Positions 38,312 through 46,713 of a stretch of 64,000 bases of DNA are shown one piece after another. The notes below the pieces were generated by a model. It had not been told where the DNA came from and ran no database searches. It was given only the letters and a program-made list of their open reading frames with translations. The stretch spans positions 1 through 64,000 of the forward strand of contig CAJWKU010000009.1 in NCBI GenBank assembly GCA_913043005.1, written 5' to 3'. This stretch comes from an uncultured Cryomorphaceae bacterium. GTDB lineage: Bacteria; Bacteroidota; Bacteroidia; Flavobacteriales; Schleiferiaceae. The first letter of the stretch is position 1. Each line of letters starts with the position of its first letter. Made by a program: the position numbers and the translations under genes.

Positions 38312-39100
38312 ATGGAAAGTACACTAATTGGAAAGATAGCCCTTGTTGGAGGAAGTACTCAAGGCATTGGAAAAGCAACTGCGAAATTGCTGGCAGATAA
38401 AGGAGCTTCTATTATTCTTTTAGCAAGAAACATAGGGAAATTAAAGAAAACGATACTTGAATTAAATACAGAAATGGGCCAAAGCCATTCTTTTTTAGTT
38501 GCTGATTTTGATGACCCTGATAAGGTTAATGACGTTGTCAAAGAATATATCGAAAAAGAAAATGACATTAATATTCTTGTTAATAATACAGGAGGACCGC
38601 CAGCTGGATCTATAATAAATTCCTCTTCTGACAATTTCAACGATGCGTTTTCAAATCATCTAATAAACAATCATAATTTAGCGAAGTTATTAATTCCTGG
38701 AATGAAAAAATCAGGATATGGGAGAATAATAAACATCATTAGTACTTCTGTTAAGGCTCCTTTAAATGGCTTGGGTGTAAGTAATACTGTTCGTGCTGCA
38801 GTAGCAAATTGGTCAAAAACATTATCAAATGAACTAGCGCCAGATGAAATAACAGTAAATAATGTTCTCCCTGGAGCAACTTTGACAGAAAGGTTGACAA
38901 ACATTATTGCTAATAGAGCTTTAAAAGATAGATTGGATGAATCTATTATTGAAGAAAAGATGTTAGATGAAATTCCGATGAATAGATTTGCGCAACCAAA
39001 AGAAATAGCAGCAGCTATTGCATTTCTGGCTTCACATGAAGCTGCTTATGTTACGGGAATTAATCTACCTGTAGATGGCGGGAGAACTCCAAATTTATAG
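38312..39100 (+). CDS. Atypical SDR-family protein lacking the YxxxK pair
   Basis: A 262-residue SDR-fold protein. The dinucleotide site is GGSTQGIG (residues 13-20), followed by NNTGGPPAG (91-99). At the place of the catalytic YxxxK it has SNTVR (Ser157...Arg161) after STSVKAPLNGLGV, so the usual catalytic Tyr and Lys appear to be missing. This GGPP/SNxxR group is a recognisable subfamily of SDRs, often next to aldehyde dehydrogenases. It ends 3 bp before the aldehyde dehydrogenase start, so the two act together. A link to 2-aminomuconate or hydroxymuconate metabolism is an inference. Confidence 0.8.
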   Translation: MESTLIGKIALVGGSTQGIGKATAKLLADKGASIILLARNIGKLKKTILELNTEMGQSHSFLVADFDDPDKVNDVVKEYIEKENDINILVNNTGGPPAGSIINSSSDNFNDAFSNHLINNHNLAKLLIPGMKKSGYGRIINIISTSVKAPLNGLGVSNTVRAAVANWSKTLSNELAPDEITVNNVLPGATLTERLTNIIANRALKDRLDESIIEEKMLDEIPMNRFAQPKEIAAAIAFLASHEAAYVTGINLPVDGGRTPNL

Positions 39101-39103
39101 TCT

Positions 39104-40546
39104 ATGAAAATCGAGAATTATATTAATGGAATATTTGTTAAGCCATTCAGTGGAGAATATTTAGATAACATCGATCCTTCTATTGGAAAAAAATACGGTC
39201 AAATACCAAAAAGCAGTGATAAGGATGTTACTGATGCAATTAGATCAGCAAAAAAGGCCTTTCCTGTATGGTCTAAATTAAGTTCTTCAGATAGATCTAA
39301 TCATCTCATGCGAGTTGCTGACAGAATAGAACATAGATTAGAGGAATTGGCTTTAGCAGAATCAAAAGACAATGGTAAACCATTAAAAGTAGCCAGAACA
39401 GTTGATATTCCCAGAGCAGTAGATAATTTTCGGTTTTTCGCTTCTGCAATTCTGCATGAGAGTAGCGAAATACATGATTTAGGAGATAATGGATTTAATT
39501 ATACACTTCGTCGTCCTGTTGGTGTAGTTGCTTGTATTTCACCTTGGAATCTACCATTGTACTTGTTTACATGGAAAATAGCTCCCGCTCTGGCAGCTGG
39601 AAATACGGTTGTTGCAAAGCCATCAGAAATAACCCCTGCAACTGCTTTTCTATTGAGTAAAATCCTAGATGAAGTCAATTTCCCAAAAGGTGTATTGAAT
39701 ATCATCCATGGGACAGGGTTAGAGGTAGGGGAACCTTTGGTTAGTCACCCTGATATTCCCATAATCTCTTTTACTGGCGGAACTGTAACAGGTGAGAGAA
39801 TTAATAAAATTGCCGCTTCATCATTCAAAAAAATTAGTCTCGAGTTGGGAGGTAAAAACCCGAATGTTATTTTTTCAGACTGTGATTTTGAGCATATGTT
39901 AAAAACGACTCTTAAATCTTCATTCTCTAATCAAGGTCAGATCTGTCTCTGTGGAAGTAGAATTATCGTGGAGAGGTCAATTTATGATCGTTTTTTAACG
40001 TCTTTTATTGAAAAAACGAAAAAATTAATAATTGGACCTCCATCCAATTCAAGCACTCAAATTGGAGCAATTGTATCTGCCGATCATAAAGAAAAAATAT
40101 TATCGTATATCAAATTAGCAAAGAGCGAAGGAGGAAAAGTAGAATGTGGTGGAGAATCTGTTATTCTCGACGGTGAGAATTCAGGTGGGTATTATATATC
40201 TCCAACTATAATAACTGGACTTGACATGAATTGCAAGACTAATCAGGAAGAAATTTTTGGACCGGTGGTTACCGTAATGCCATTTGATTCTGAAAATGAA
40301 GCCTTGGAGCTTGCTAATAATTCTAAATATGGTTTGGCATCAACAGTGTGGACTAATGATTTGAAAAAGGCTCACCGAGTTTCAAATAACATTTATACTG
40401 GAATTGTATGGGTAAATAGCTGGCTCGTTCGTGATCTTCGCACTCCATTTGGAGGCGTAAAAAATAGCGGAGTTGGTCGGGAAGGTGGAGTTGAATCCTT
40501 GCGATTTTTCACAGAGCCAAAAAATATATATATCGATTTAAAATAA
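39104..40546 (+). CDS. Aldehyde dehydrogenase, 2-aminomuconic/2-hydroxymuconic semialdehyde type
   Basis: A 480-residue NAD(P)-dependent aldehyde dehydrogenase. The oxyanion Asn is in PWNLPLYLF, the general-base Glu247 in ELGGKNP, and the catalytic Cys281 in GQICLCGSR. The CLC arrangement after GQI is characteristic of ALDH8A1 and bacterial 2-aminomuconate and 2-hydroxymuconate semialdehyde dehydrogenases, which act in tryptophan (kynurenine) or catechol breakdown. The other pathway enzymes are not in the window, although a cyclase-family protein that could be a kynurenine formamidase lies 5 kb away. The gene ends at a strong terminator. ALDH is certain; the substrate is moderate. Confidence 0.9.
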   Translation: MKIENYINGIFVKPFSGEYLDNIDPSIGKKYGQIPKSSDKDVTDAIRSAKKAFPVWSKLSSSDRSNHLMRVADRIEHRLEELALAESKDNGKPLKVARTVDIPRAVDNFRFFASAILHESSEIHDLGDNGFNYTLRRPVGVVACISPWNLPLYLFTWKIAPALAAGNTVVAKPSEITPATAFLLSKILDEVNFPKGVLNIIHGTGLEVGEPLVSHPDIPIISFTGGTVTGERINKIAASSFKKISLELGGKNPNVIFSDCDFEHMLKTTLKSSFSNQGQICLCGSRIIVERSIYDRFLTSFIEKTKKLIIGPPSNSSTQIGAIVSADHKEKILSYIKLAKSEGGKVECGGESVILDGENSGGYYISPTIITGLDMNCKTNQEEIFGPVVTVMPFDSENEALELANNSKYGLASTVWTNDLKKAHRVSNNIYTGIVWVNSWLVRDLRTPFGGVKNSGVGREGGVESLRFFTEPKNIYIDLK

Positions 40547-40571
40547 AAAACCCCAGCAAAGTGGGGTTTTT
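40546..40571 (+). terminator. Intrinsic terminator after the aldehyde dehydrogenase gene
   Basis: AAAAACCCCA (40546-40555) pairs perfectly with TGGGGTTTTT (40562-40571) around GCAAAG. It can work in both directions. Confidence 0.88.
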
Positions 40572-40676
40572 CGAGAGAGATTTGATCAACAAAATTCTGT
40601 TAACTCTTAATCACCTAAACACACAATCTCTCATACTATTCTGTGTTTCAAATTGTATGCCAAAGTTTATAAAATA

Positions 40677-41279
40677 TCAAAATTTATACCCTAGAGTCAA
40701 TAAAAATTGTGAATTTGCATTGCTTAAAGGAATGCCATTAAATATTCCAAGAGTTGGGTCAAATGATGCGTTATATGCTAAATCAGCAGTTAGCTTGAAT
40801 ATATCTAACCCTAAACCTAATCGATATCCTAATTTAAAACTGTTGAAGCTTTCTTGAAATGTGTTATTTAACTGAAAAACACCATTTAATCCGGCTTGAC
40901 CTCTTAAAAGTTTGAAAATTCTAAATCCGGGAGATATAGCTAATTGTATTGTTTGAGAAGATAATGTCTGAAACGTTGGAAGGCTCAATGAATCGCTAGG
41001 TCCAATTATTAATTCAGTTTTGTTGAATGCATAAATTGATTCAAAGGACAAATATTGTGTTGAGTTTCTATATTCACGAATTGTGATGCCCGCATGCCAG
41101 CCATTAAATGAATTTATATCTTCAATTATTTGGCCTGCATTTGATAGGGCGCTGTCAACGCCAATAGTCCCGGTATTATAATTAACTCCGCCTTGTAGAT
41201 AAAATTTTAATCCCTCAGACTGTGCTTTGCATGTTATGCCAAGCGTCATTAGTAAGGTGGTCCAAATTAAATATGGCAT
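40677..41279 (-). CDS. Small outer membrane beta-barrel protein
   Basis: A 200-residue exported protein. The signal peptide is PYLIWTTLLMTLGITCKAQ, and the rest is alternating strands (GLKFYLQGGVNYN, LAISPGFRIF, LGYRLGLGLDIF) ending in FLLTLGYKF, a typical outer-membrane C-terminal strand with terminal Phe. This is the PorT-like/opacity-type 8-10-strand group. No specific ligand or partner is evident. It follows the T9SS-signal protein gene on the same strand 59 bp downstream but may have its own promoter. Function unknown. Confidence 0.72.
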   Translation of the reverse strand: MPYLIWTTLLMTLGITCKAQSEGLKFYLQGGVNYNTGTIGVDSALSNAGQIIEDINSFNGWHAGITIREYRNSTQYLSFESIYAFNKTELIIGPSDSLSLPTFQTLSSQTIQLAISPGFRIFKLLRGQAGLNGVFQLNNTFQESFNSFKLGYRLGLGLDIFKLTADLAYNASFDPTLGIFNGIPLSNANSQFLLTLGYKF

Positions 41280-41338
41280 TGCTGCATTTAAGTGTTAAAA
41301 CGATGAATAAAACACCAAATCCATGCCAAAAGCCCTGT

Positions 41339-42151
41339 TTAGTGCGAAATATTGATCTTTTCCTGGAATTTCTGTCCGTTTTCTAGGACTAAATGAATAT
41401 GGTACCAACCGTTAGGTAACTCTGATACATTTAATAATTTACCAACTTGATCAATAGGGCTCCATACCGATTCTAAAATATTTTGACCTGAAAGGTTTCG
41501 AAGGATAATTGTTCCTTTTTGATTTGCCTTTGGATTTACAATTTTTATATAATTATTAGCTGGATTGGGATAAATATTTAAAGGGTTTATTGACTGCTCG
41601 CCAACATTTAAAGTGTTCTTTTTTAACGTTTTAGTGTTGAGAAGTAAAATGTCACCGCTGGGAGCATTATTTCCATTTGCAAAAATTCCGGCAGCATACA
41701 ATATGACACTGTCTGGAGATGACCCTGAATTCCAAATGAAACTCCAAGATTTTTCTCCTGCGTTTGGAGAGTTACTTCCACTCGTATGAGTTATAAAATT
41801 AGTTGATTTAACTTGACTAACTCCGCTAACACCTGAGATAATTCCTTGATGTTGACCTAAGCTTTCAATGGATGATTCAAAACCCATTATAGGAATGCTA
41901 GATCCATTAGATTTAGAAGTTACGGTAATAGAGTAATCCGTATTTGCGATAAATCCGTCTGACGGAATATTTGAGCTTATCGAAATAGTTTCTGAAGAAG
42001 CTGAAGGACCATTATGACAATAAGAAGTAAAGCAAGTGTTATTATTACTTTTAGGTGAACCTGTTTTGCCAGCAGGAGCACCATTCTTATATGTTAAAGC
42101 AGGAAATGAAAATACTAGAATTGAAATAATAATAAGAACTCTAGTTTTCAT
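41339..42151 (-). CDS. Secreted protein with choice-of-anchor V-like domain and T9SS sorting signal
   Basis: A 270-residue protein with signal peptide (KTRVLIIISILVFSFPALT) followed by GAPAGKTGSP and NTCFTSYCHNGP. This opening matches the choice-of-anchor V (reelin-like) domain, whose members carry a Cys-x(n)-CysHis pair; here it is C-x4-CH, which could bind a c-type heme but may not. A beta-sandwich domain follows to about residue 180 and the last ~80 residues form a type A T9SS domain (NIYPNPANNYIKIVN...). The ATG at 42151 is preferred to the one two codons upstream because it opens the signal peptide. Substrate and role unknown; surface or extracellular location is expected. Confidence 0.82.
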   Translation of the reverse strand: MKTRVLIIISILVFSFPALTYKNGAPAGKTGSPKSNNNTCFTSYCHNGPSASSETISISSNIPSDGFIANTDYSITVTSKSNGSSIPIMGFESSIESLGQHQGIISGVSGVSQVKSTNFITHTSGSNSPNAGEKSWSFIWNSGSSPDSVILYAAGIFANGNNAPSGDILLLNTKTLKKNTLNVGEQSINPLNIYPNPANNYIKIVNPKANQKGTIILRNLSGQNILESVWSPIDQVGKLLNVSELPNGWYHIHLVLENGQKFQEKINISH

Positions 42152-42181
42152 AAACAATTTTTTTTAGTTGTCGTGTTAATT

Positions 42182-42189
42182 CAAAAGTA
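42182..42189 (-). promoter_or_regulatory. -7 box of the choice-of-anchor V gene
   Basis: Minus-strand TACTTTTG matches TAnnTTTG and lies 30 bp upstream of the chosen ATG. Confidence 0.45.
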
Positions 42190-42262
42190 CATTATAATTA
42201 TAGTTAAGTATGGTGATAGAATTTTAATTAATGATTATAACGAGAATTTATTTTAACTAATG

Positions 42263-42289
42263 GGTAATATTACTGTCGGCAGAATTACC
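42263..42289 (-). terminator. Weak stem-loop after the metallophosphoesterase gene
   Basis: GGTAAT (42263-42268) pairs with ATTACC (42284-42289), with a nested CTG-TCGG-CAG inside. It starts 7 bp past the stop on the minus strand, but there is no T-run directly after it, so termination is uncertain. Confidence 0.3.
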
Positions 42290-42295
42290 AAATAA

Positions 42296-43498
42296 TTATG
42301 ATTTTCTCAAGTTATGAATGGTTATCTCTGGCCATATTCCAACTCTTCCGGGGAATGCTAGATATCCAAACCCTCTATTCACATAAAGACTTTTTTTTGT
42401 TTCTTCGTCTATATAGCTGCCAGCCCATTTTGGATATTTAAATTTAACCGGACTCCATTTTATCCATCCGGGGATTTCAATGCCAAACTGCATTCCATGG
42501 GTATGACCACTTAATGTCAAAGGAATATTTGATTCATGATTAATTACTTCAGCATCAAAATGAGAAGGGTCATGGCTCAACAATATTTTAGGTGTTTTTA
42601 GATCTAAACCTTTTAAGGCCATGTCTAAGTTTCCATATTTAGGGAAAGGCGGATTACCCCAATTTTCAACACCGACAATATCAATACTTCTTCCATTTTT
42701 TGAAATTTTGAAATTTTCATTTCTTAAAAGTTTCCACCCCAATTTTTTATGCGTTTCAAATAGGTTTTCCATATTTTTATTTTTATCCTCTGCACTATCC
42801 CATTTGACATAGTCGCCGTAATCATGGTTCCCCAAAATGCTAAAAACACCATACGGAGCATTAATTTTTTTAAATAAATCTATCCAAGGAGTCATTTCAG
42901 AATAAACATTGTTAACAAGATCTCCTGTAAAGACTATTGCATCGACATCTTGATCTAAAATCATATTAATCCCAATTTCAACTTCTTTAAAGTTTACAAA
43001 GCTTCCAGAGTGGATATCGCTGATTTGAAGAATTTTAAATCCATTAAATTCATCTGGAAGATTTTTTATTGCCACAGAATTATTTAATACCCGATATTGG
43101 GACCTCCCAAGAAATATTCCATGAAGAATTCCAATAAATGGAACTGCCGCCGCCCCCCATCCAATTAAGGCAATAAATCGACGTCTACTTGACCATTCTC
43201 CAGAAATAAACCTATTGCCAATTCTAAATAAATCTTCAGCTGTCCCCAGTAAAATGGGTATAAGTTTTGGCACACCAAGCAGTATGGTGTAGCCAATGAT
43301 AAAAGGCAATATTTTAGTTTTATGACCTTGCGGGTCATAAAACATTACTGAGTATATAATTAACAGGTATCCGATAATATTAAATATCCAGTATACATTT
43401 TCAAAAGCTTTAGACAACTTGAGGGCCTTAAAAATTTGAAAGGCATAAAGGTCAAAAGCAAAAAAAATTAATAGGATAATTAGAAAAATAAATTTCAT
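42296..43498 (-). CDS. Membrane-anchored metallophosphoesterase
   Basis: A 400-residue protein with four to five N-terminal membrane helices (residues about 1-150) and a calcineurin-like phosphoesterase domain (about 150-400). Metal ligands occur in LQISDIHSG (DxH), FTGDLVNN (GD), LGNHDYG (GNHD), LLSHDPSHF and LSGHTHGMQFG (GHTH). This is the YkuE/YaeI-like family acting at the membrane on phosphomonoesters or lipid phosphates; the exact substrate is unknown. The ATG at 43498 opens the first helix; the 14-residue extension in the longer frame is not hydrophobic and is rejected. Divergent from the histidine kinase. Confidence 0.9.
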   Translation of the reverse strand: MKFIFLIILLIFFAFDLYAFQIFKALKLSKAFENVYWIFNIIGYLLIIYSVMFYDPQGHKTKILPFIIGYTILLGVPKLIPILLGTAEDLFRIGNRFISGEWSSRRRFIALIGWGAAAVPFIGILHGIFLGRSQYRVLNNSVAIKNLPDEFNGFKILQISDIHSGSFVNFKEVEIGINMILDQDVDAIVFTGDLVNNVYSEMTPWIDLFKKINAPYGVFSILGNHDYGDYVKWDSAEDKNKNMENLFETHKKLGWKLLRNENFKISKNGRSIDIVGVENWGNPPFPKYGNLDMALKGLDLKTPKILLSHDPSHFDAEVINHESNIPLTLSGHTHGMQFGIEIPGWIKWSPVKFKYPKWAGSYIDEETKKSLYVNRGFGYLAFPGRVGIWPEITIHNLRKS

Positions 43499-43540
43499 TT
43501 TTTTTTCTGAACATTTTAAATGATCTGCAAAAATGATCAT

Positions 43541-43577
43541 ATTATCGATAATGCAGACATATTATTATCAATAATAT
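43541..43577. promoter_or_regulatory. Two palindromes between divergent genes
   Basis: ATTATCGATAAT (43541-43552) is a perfect 12-bp palindrome, and ATATTATT-ATC-AATAATAT (43559-43577) has perfect 8-bp arms. Both lie 43-136 bp from the two starts and could bind a dimeric regulator, but A/T-rich DNA yields such repeats by chance. Confidence 0.35.
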
Positions 43578-43634
43578 TTTAATTTTTTTTCGGAAAAAAT
43601 TATTGGATAAAAAAGACCGACTAACTTAGCATAT

Positions 43635-44789
43635 ATGAGTAGCTGGAATTCATATTTCTGGAAATCGTTATGGAAGGGTGGGTTGTTATCAATTGCTATA
43701 GGAATTGGAATTTTGACTCTTATTTATACTGAGCAGTTCACAAATCAATTAAGGATTCAAGAGAATAAAAGAATTGAACTATGGGGTGAAGCTATTTCTG
43801 TAATCGTTAATTCAGATGAAACTTCAGATTTAACTATGGCTACTAGAATCATAGAATTTAATACAAGTATTCCACTTATTCTGACTGATAATAATAATAA
43901 AATTTTAACCTATCGAAATCTATCAGTAAAAGACACCTCATATTCTTCAATTGAAAGGGAATTAAAAAAGATGATTGCTTATTCTGAGCCAATCATTGTT
44001 AATCTTTCACCTGGTGTTAATCAATTCATTTATAGAAATGAATCCATTAGTTTAAAAAGATTAAGATTTTTCCCTCGTTTTTTATTAGGCATTATTGGTC
44101 TTTATATTTTTTTAGCCTACTTGGCATTTAGTCGAGCTAGAAAATCAGAGCAAGATTTAGTTTGGAACGGAATGGCAAAGGAAACTGCGCATCAACTTGG
44201 AACTCCGCTATCTGCCCTATTTGGATGGGTAACGATTCTTGAAGAAGAAGGGGTCAATTCTTTAGCATTACAAGAAATTAAAAAAGATTTGGAGAGACTG
44301 CAGACCGTAGCTTTCCGGTTTTCTAAAATTGGATCAGACTTAGAGCCTAAGTCGATTGATATATTAGCATTACTTAATGAGACGATAGAATATCTGCAAA
44401 GAAGAAGTCCAAAATCATTGAAAATAAAAATTGAAGCCCCAAATCGAGCGCCTAAAATTAATATCGAACCAGTTTTGATTGGATGGGTAATTGAAAACTT
44501 GGTTCGAAATGCAATAGACGCAATGGAAGGGAAAGGCGTCGTAGGTATTTCCTTGGGGGTTGTGGAATCTACCGTTTACATTGATATTTCAGATTCAGGA
44601 AAAGGTATCAGTTCTAAAGATCGAAGAGCTATATTTAAACCAGGATATACTACGAAAAGTAGAGGCTGGGGACTAGGGTTATCCTTAGCAAAAAGAATAA
44701 TTGAAACAAGCCACAGGGGGAAACTTTATTTACTTAATTCACAATTAAAAAAAGGAAGTATTTTCAGGATAGAATTAAACTCAATATAA
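43635..44789 (+). CDS. Sensor histidine kinase
   Basis: A 384-residue membrane kinase. Two helices (about residues 16-31 and 147-165) frame a ~115-residue periplasmic sensor. The phospho-acceptor is His186 in MAKETAHQLGTPLS, and the ATP-binding domain shows ENLVRNAIDAMEGKG (N box), DISDSGKGIS (G1) and WGLGLSLAKRI (G2). No response regulator is adjacent, so the partner is elsewhere. Its TAA is directly followed by the TTG start of hemW with no spacing, so translation is coupled. The TAACTTAG upstream is one mismatch from the -7 box. Confidence 0.92.
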   Translation: MSSWNSYFWKSLWKGGLLSIAIGIGILTLIYTEQFTNQLRIQENKRIELWGEAISVIVNSDETSDLTMATRIIEFNTSIPLILTDNNNKILTYRNLSVKDTSYSSIERELKKMIAYSEPIIVNLSPGVNQFIYRNESISLKRLRFFPRFLLGIIGLYIFLAYLAFSRARKSEQDLVWNGMAKETAHQLGTPLSALFGWVTILEEEGVNSLALQEIKKDLERLQTVAFRFSKIGSDLEPKSIDILALLNETIEYLQRRSPKSLKIKIEAPNRAPKINIEPVLIGWVIENLVRNAIDAMEGKGVVGISLGVVESTVYIDISDSGKGISSKDRRAIFKPGYTTKSRGWGLGLSLAKRIIETSHRGKLYLLNSQLKKGSIFRIELNSI

Positions 44790-45902
44790 TTGGGATTATA
44801 TATTCATATTCCCTTTTGTCGTAAAGCATGTAACTATTGCGACTTTCATTTTTCAACCCAACTTTTGGGAATAAAAGATGTGATGTCATCAATGAAAAAA
44901 GAATTGAAACTTAGATTTAAAGAAGGTCCTTTAGAACAAGAAACCTATTATTGGGGTGGGGGTACTCCTTCGATATTGCCCAATATTGAAATGTCCTCAT
45001 TAGCCCAAGTAGCATTTGAAAATGCCCCTTTAAAAGAGGGTGGTGAATTTACACTTGAGGTTAATCCTGATGATGTGACTCCGCAATCTTTGAAATTCTG
45101 GAGGAATATTGGAGTTAATCGTTTAAGTATTGGTGTTCAATCTTTTATGAATGATAAACTTCAATGGATGAATCGGACTCATGATTCTGATCAAGCTCAT
45201 GCTGCTATAAAGCGCACTCAAGACGCGGGCTTTGAAAATATAAGTGTTGATTTAATTTATGGGATTCCAGATTCATCACTAGGGGAATGGCAGAATAACG
45301 TTGGTATTGCAATAGAGACAGGGGTAGTTCATCTCTCTACTTATGCTCTTACCGTTGAAGAAAAAACAAAACTTTTTTATCAAATAAAGAAGGGAGAATC
45401 ACGCTTACCAAAAGGAGAGAGAGCAGAGGAGGATTTTCGATGGTATCGAAATCAACTAAATGGATTAGGATGGGATCTATATGAGATAAGTAATTCATGT
45501 GTGCCGGGATATAGATCAGTTCATAATTCCATGTATTGGTCTGGAGAACCGTATTTTGGTATCGGTCCAGGAGCTCATTCATATGATGGAGAACAGGCTC
45601 GGCGTTGGAATGTCAGTAATAATGGGAAATATAGGAGAGCAATAGGGGTTGATAATTCATGGTTTGAGGAAGAACTACTTGGCCCTAAGGATATCATTAA
45701 TGAAAAAATTATGACCAGTTTAAGAACTAAGGAGGGTTTAGATTTTAGGGATCTGGGTAAATGGGCAAATGGAGTTGAGAAATCATGGGAGCCACATGTT
45801 AATTCCAAAAGAATATTAAAAAATGAATTAGGAATATGGAAACTATTGGACTCGGGACTTTTTTGGGCTGATCGTATTGCATCAGATGGATTTATAACTT
45901 AA
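44790..45902 (+). CDS. hemW: Radical SAM heme chaperone
   Basis: HemW (formerly HemN-like) is a radical SAM protein that delivers heme to membrane targets. The 370-residue protein begins GLYIHIPFCRKACNYCDFHF, with the [4Fe-4S] cysteines 10, 14 and 17 (CxxxCxxC). The start is TTG at 44790: the next ATG lies downstream of the cluster and would destroy the protein. It lacks the extra coproporphyrinogen oxidase residues expected of true HemN as far as I can judge. The conserved order kinase-hemW-cyclase family occurs in other Bacteroidota as I recall it. Confidence 0.93.
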   Translation: MGLYIHIPFCRKACNYCDFHFSTQLLGIKDVMSSMKKELKLRFKEGPLEQETYYWGGGTPSILPNIEMSSLAQVAFENAPLKEGGEFTLEVNPDDVTPQSLKFWRNIGVNRLSIGVQSFMNDKLQWMNRTHDSDQAHAAIKRTQDAGFENISVDLIYGIPDSSLGEWQNNVGIAIETGVVHLSTYALTVEEKTKLFYQIKKGESRLPKGERAEEDFRWYRNQLNGLGWDLYEISNSCVPGYRSVHNSMYWSGEPYFGIGPGAHSYDGEQARRWNVSNNGKYRRAIGVDNSWFEEELLGPKDIINEKIMTSLRTKEGLDFRDLGKWANGVEKSWEPHVNSKRILKNELGIWKLLDSGLFWADRIASDGFIT

Positions 45903-45912
45903 GTTAATTTAG

Positions 45913-46647
45913 ATGGAGAACCCAGATTTAGTATATGATATAAGTACAGTAATTGAAGAGGGCCGCTCGCGTGCTTGGTATATACCAGGAATGAAAAGAG
46001 ACCCAGTTGAATTAGATGGATGGATTGGGTCTGTAGATTTAGGTGGTGATGTTAATTTTTTCAACTTAAATATAAATCCGCATGCCCATGGAAGTCACAC
46101 AGAAACCCTTGGGCATGTTTGTAAAGGCTGGCACCCAATAAGTGAGATTGAAATACCATTTATTCAGTCCGCCCTTTTAATTACTGTTAGTTATAAGGAT
46201 CTCGGAAAAGATGGGAAGATCATAAATTTAGATGAGGTAAAAAATGCGTGGAAAAAATGGAAACCATCGGCTGGCTTAACAGCCTTAGTCGTGAGAACAT
46301 ACCCTAATCCCAAGGAAAAAAAATACATGAACTTTTCATCAAAAGACGCACCTTTTTTTTCTGAAGAAGTGGGTGGGTTTTTAAGAGAAAACGGAATTAC
46401 GCATTGGCTTGTTGACTTACCAAGTGTTGATAGAGAAGAAGACGGTGGTGCGCTGCTAACTCATAGAAATTTTTGGGGTCTTGATCCATTTGAAAAAAAA
46501 GTTAGTGATAAAACTCGTTCCAATGCGACGATATCAGAGCTTCTTTTTATTGATGATTGCATAGAAGACGGTTATTGGTCTTTAGCAATGCAAGTTGCAT
46601 CAATTGCAAATGATGCCGCTCCTTCTCGACCGCTTTTGATGAGATAA
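45913..46647 (+). CDS. Cyclase-family protein (kynurenine formamidase-like)
   Basis: A 244-residue member of the cyclase/KynB family, zinc hydrolases that open N-formyl or lactam-type bonds. The metal motif expected as HxGTHxD is present as HAHGSHTE (His57, His59, His62, Glu64), with Ser for Thr and Glu for Asp. WLVDLPSVDREEDGG and THRNFWGLDPF are further family features. KynB function would fit with the muconate-semialdehyde-type dehydrogenase at 39104, but this variant motif does not prove it. It follows hemW by 10 bp, so it is co-transcribed. Confidence 0.8.
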   Translation: MENPDLVYDISTVIEEGRSRAWYIPGMKRDPVELDGWIGSVDLGGDVNFFNLNINPHAHGSHTETLGHVCKGWHPISEIEIPFIQSALLITVSYKDLGKDGKIINLDEVKNAWKKWKPSAGLTALVVRTYPNPKEKKYMNFSSKDAPFFSEEVGGFLRENGITHWLVDLPSVDREEDGGALLTHRNFWGLDPFEKKVSDKTRSNATISELLFIDDCIEDGYWSLAMQVASIANDAAPSRPLLMR

Positions 46648-46698
46648 AAATATTTTCAATGGAATTTATTATCTTAAATCTTTCCATTTGTCTGACCT

Positions 46699-46706
46699 TA
46701 CCTTTG
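46699..46706 (+). promoter_or_regulatory. -7 box next to the RND transporter start
   Basis: TACCTTTG matches TAnnTTTG exactly and ends 7 bp before the ATG at 46714, so the mRNA would have only about 3-5 leader bases. Confidence 0.5.
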
Positions 46707-46713
46707 TAAGTCT

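Noticed and set aside
41321-41336. TGGCATGG-type sequence on the minus strand before the small barrel gene (possible sigma-54 site)
   Set aside because: The -24 half fits, but the -12 half reads TGGT where TTGC is needed, so the match is too weak.
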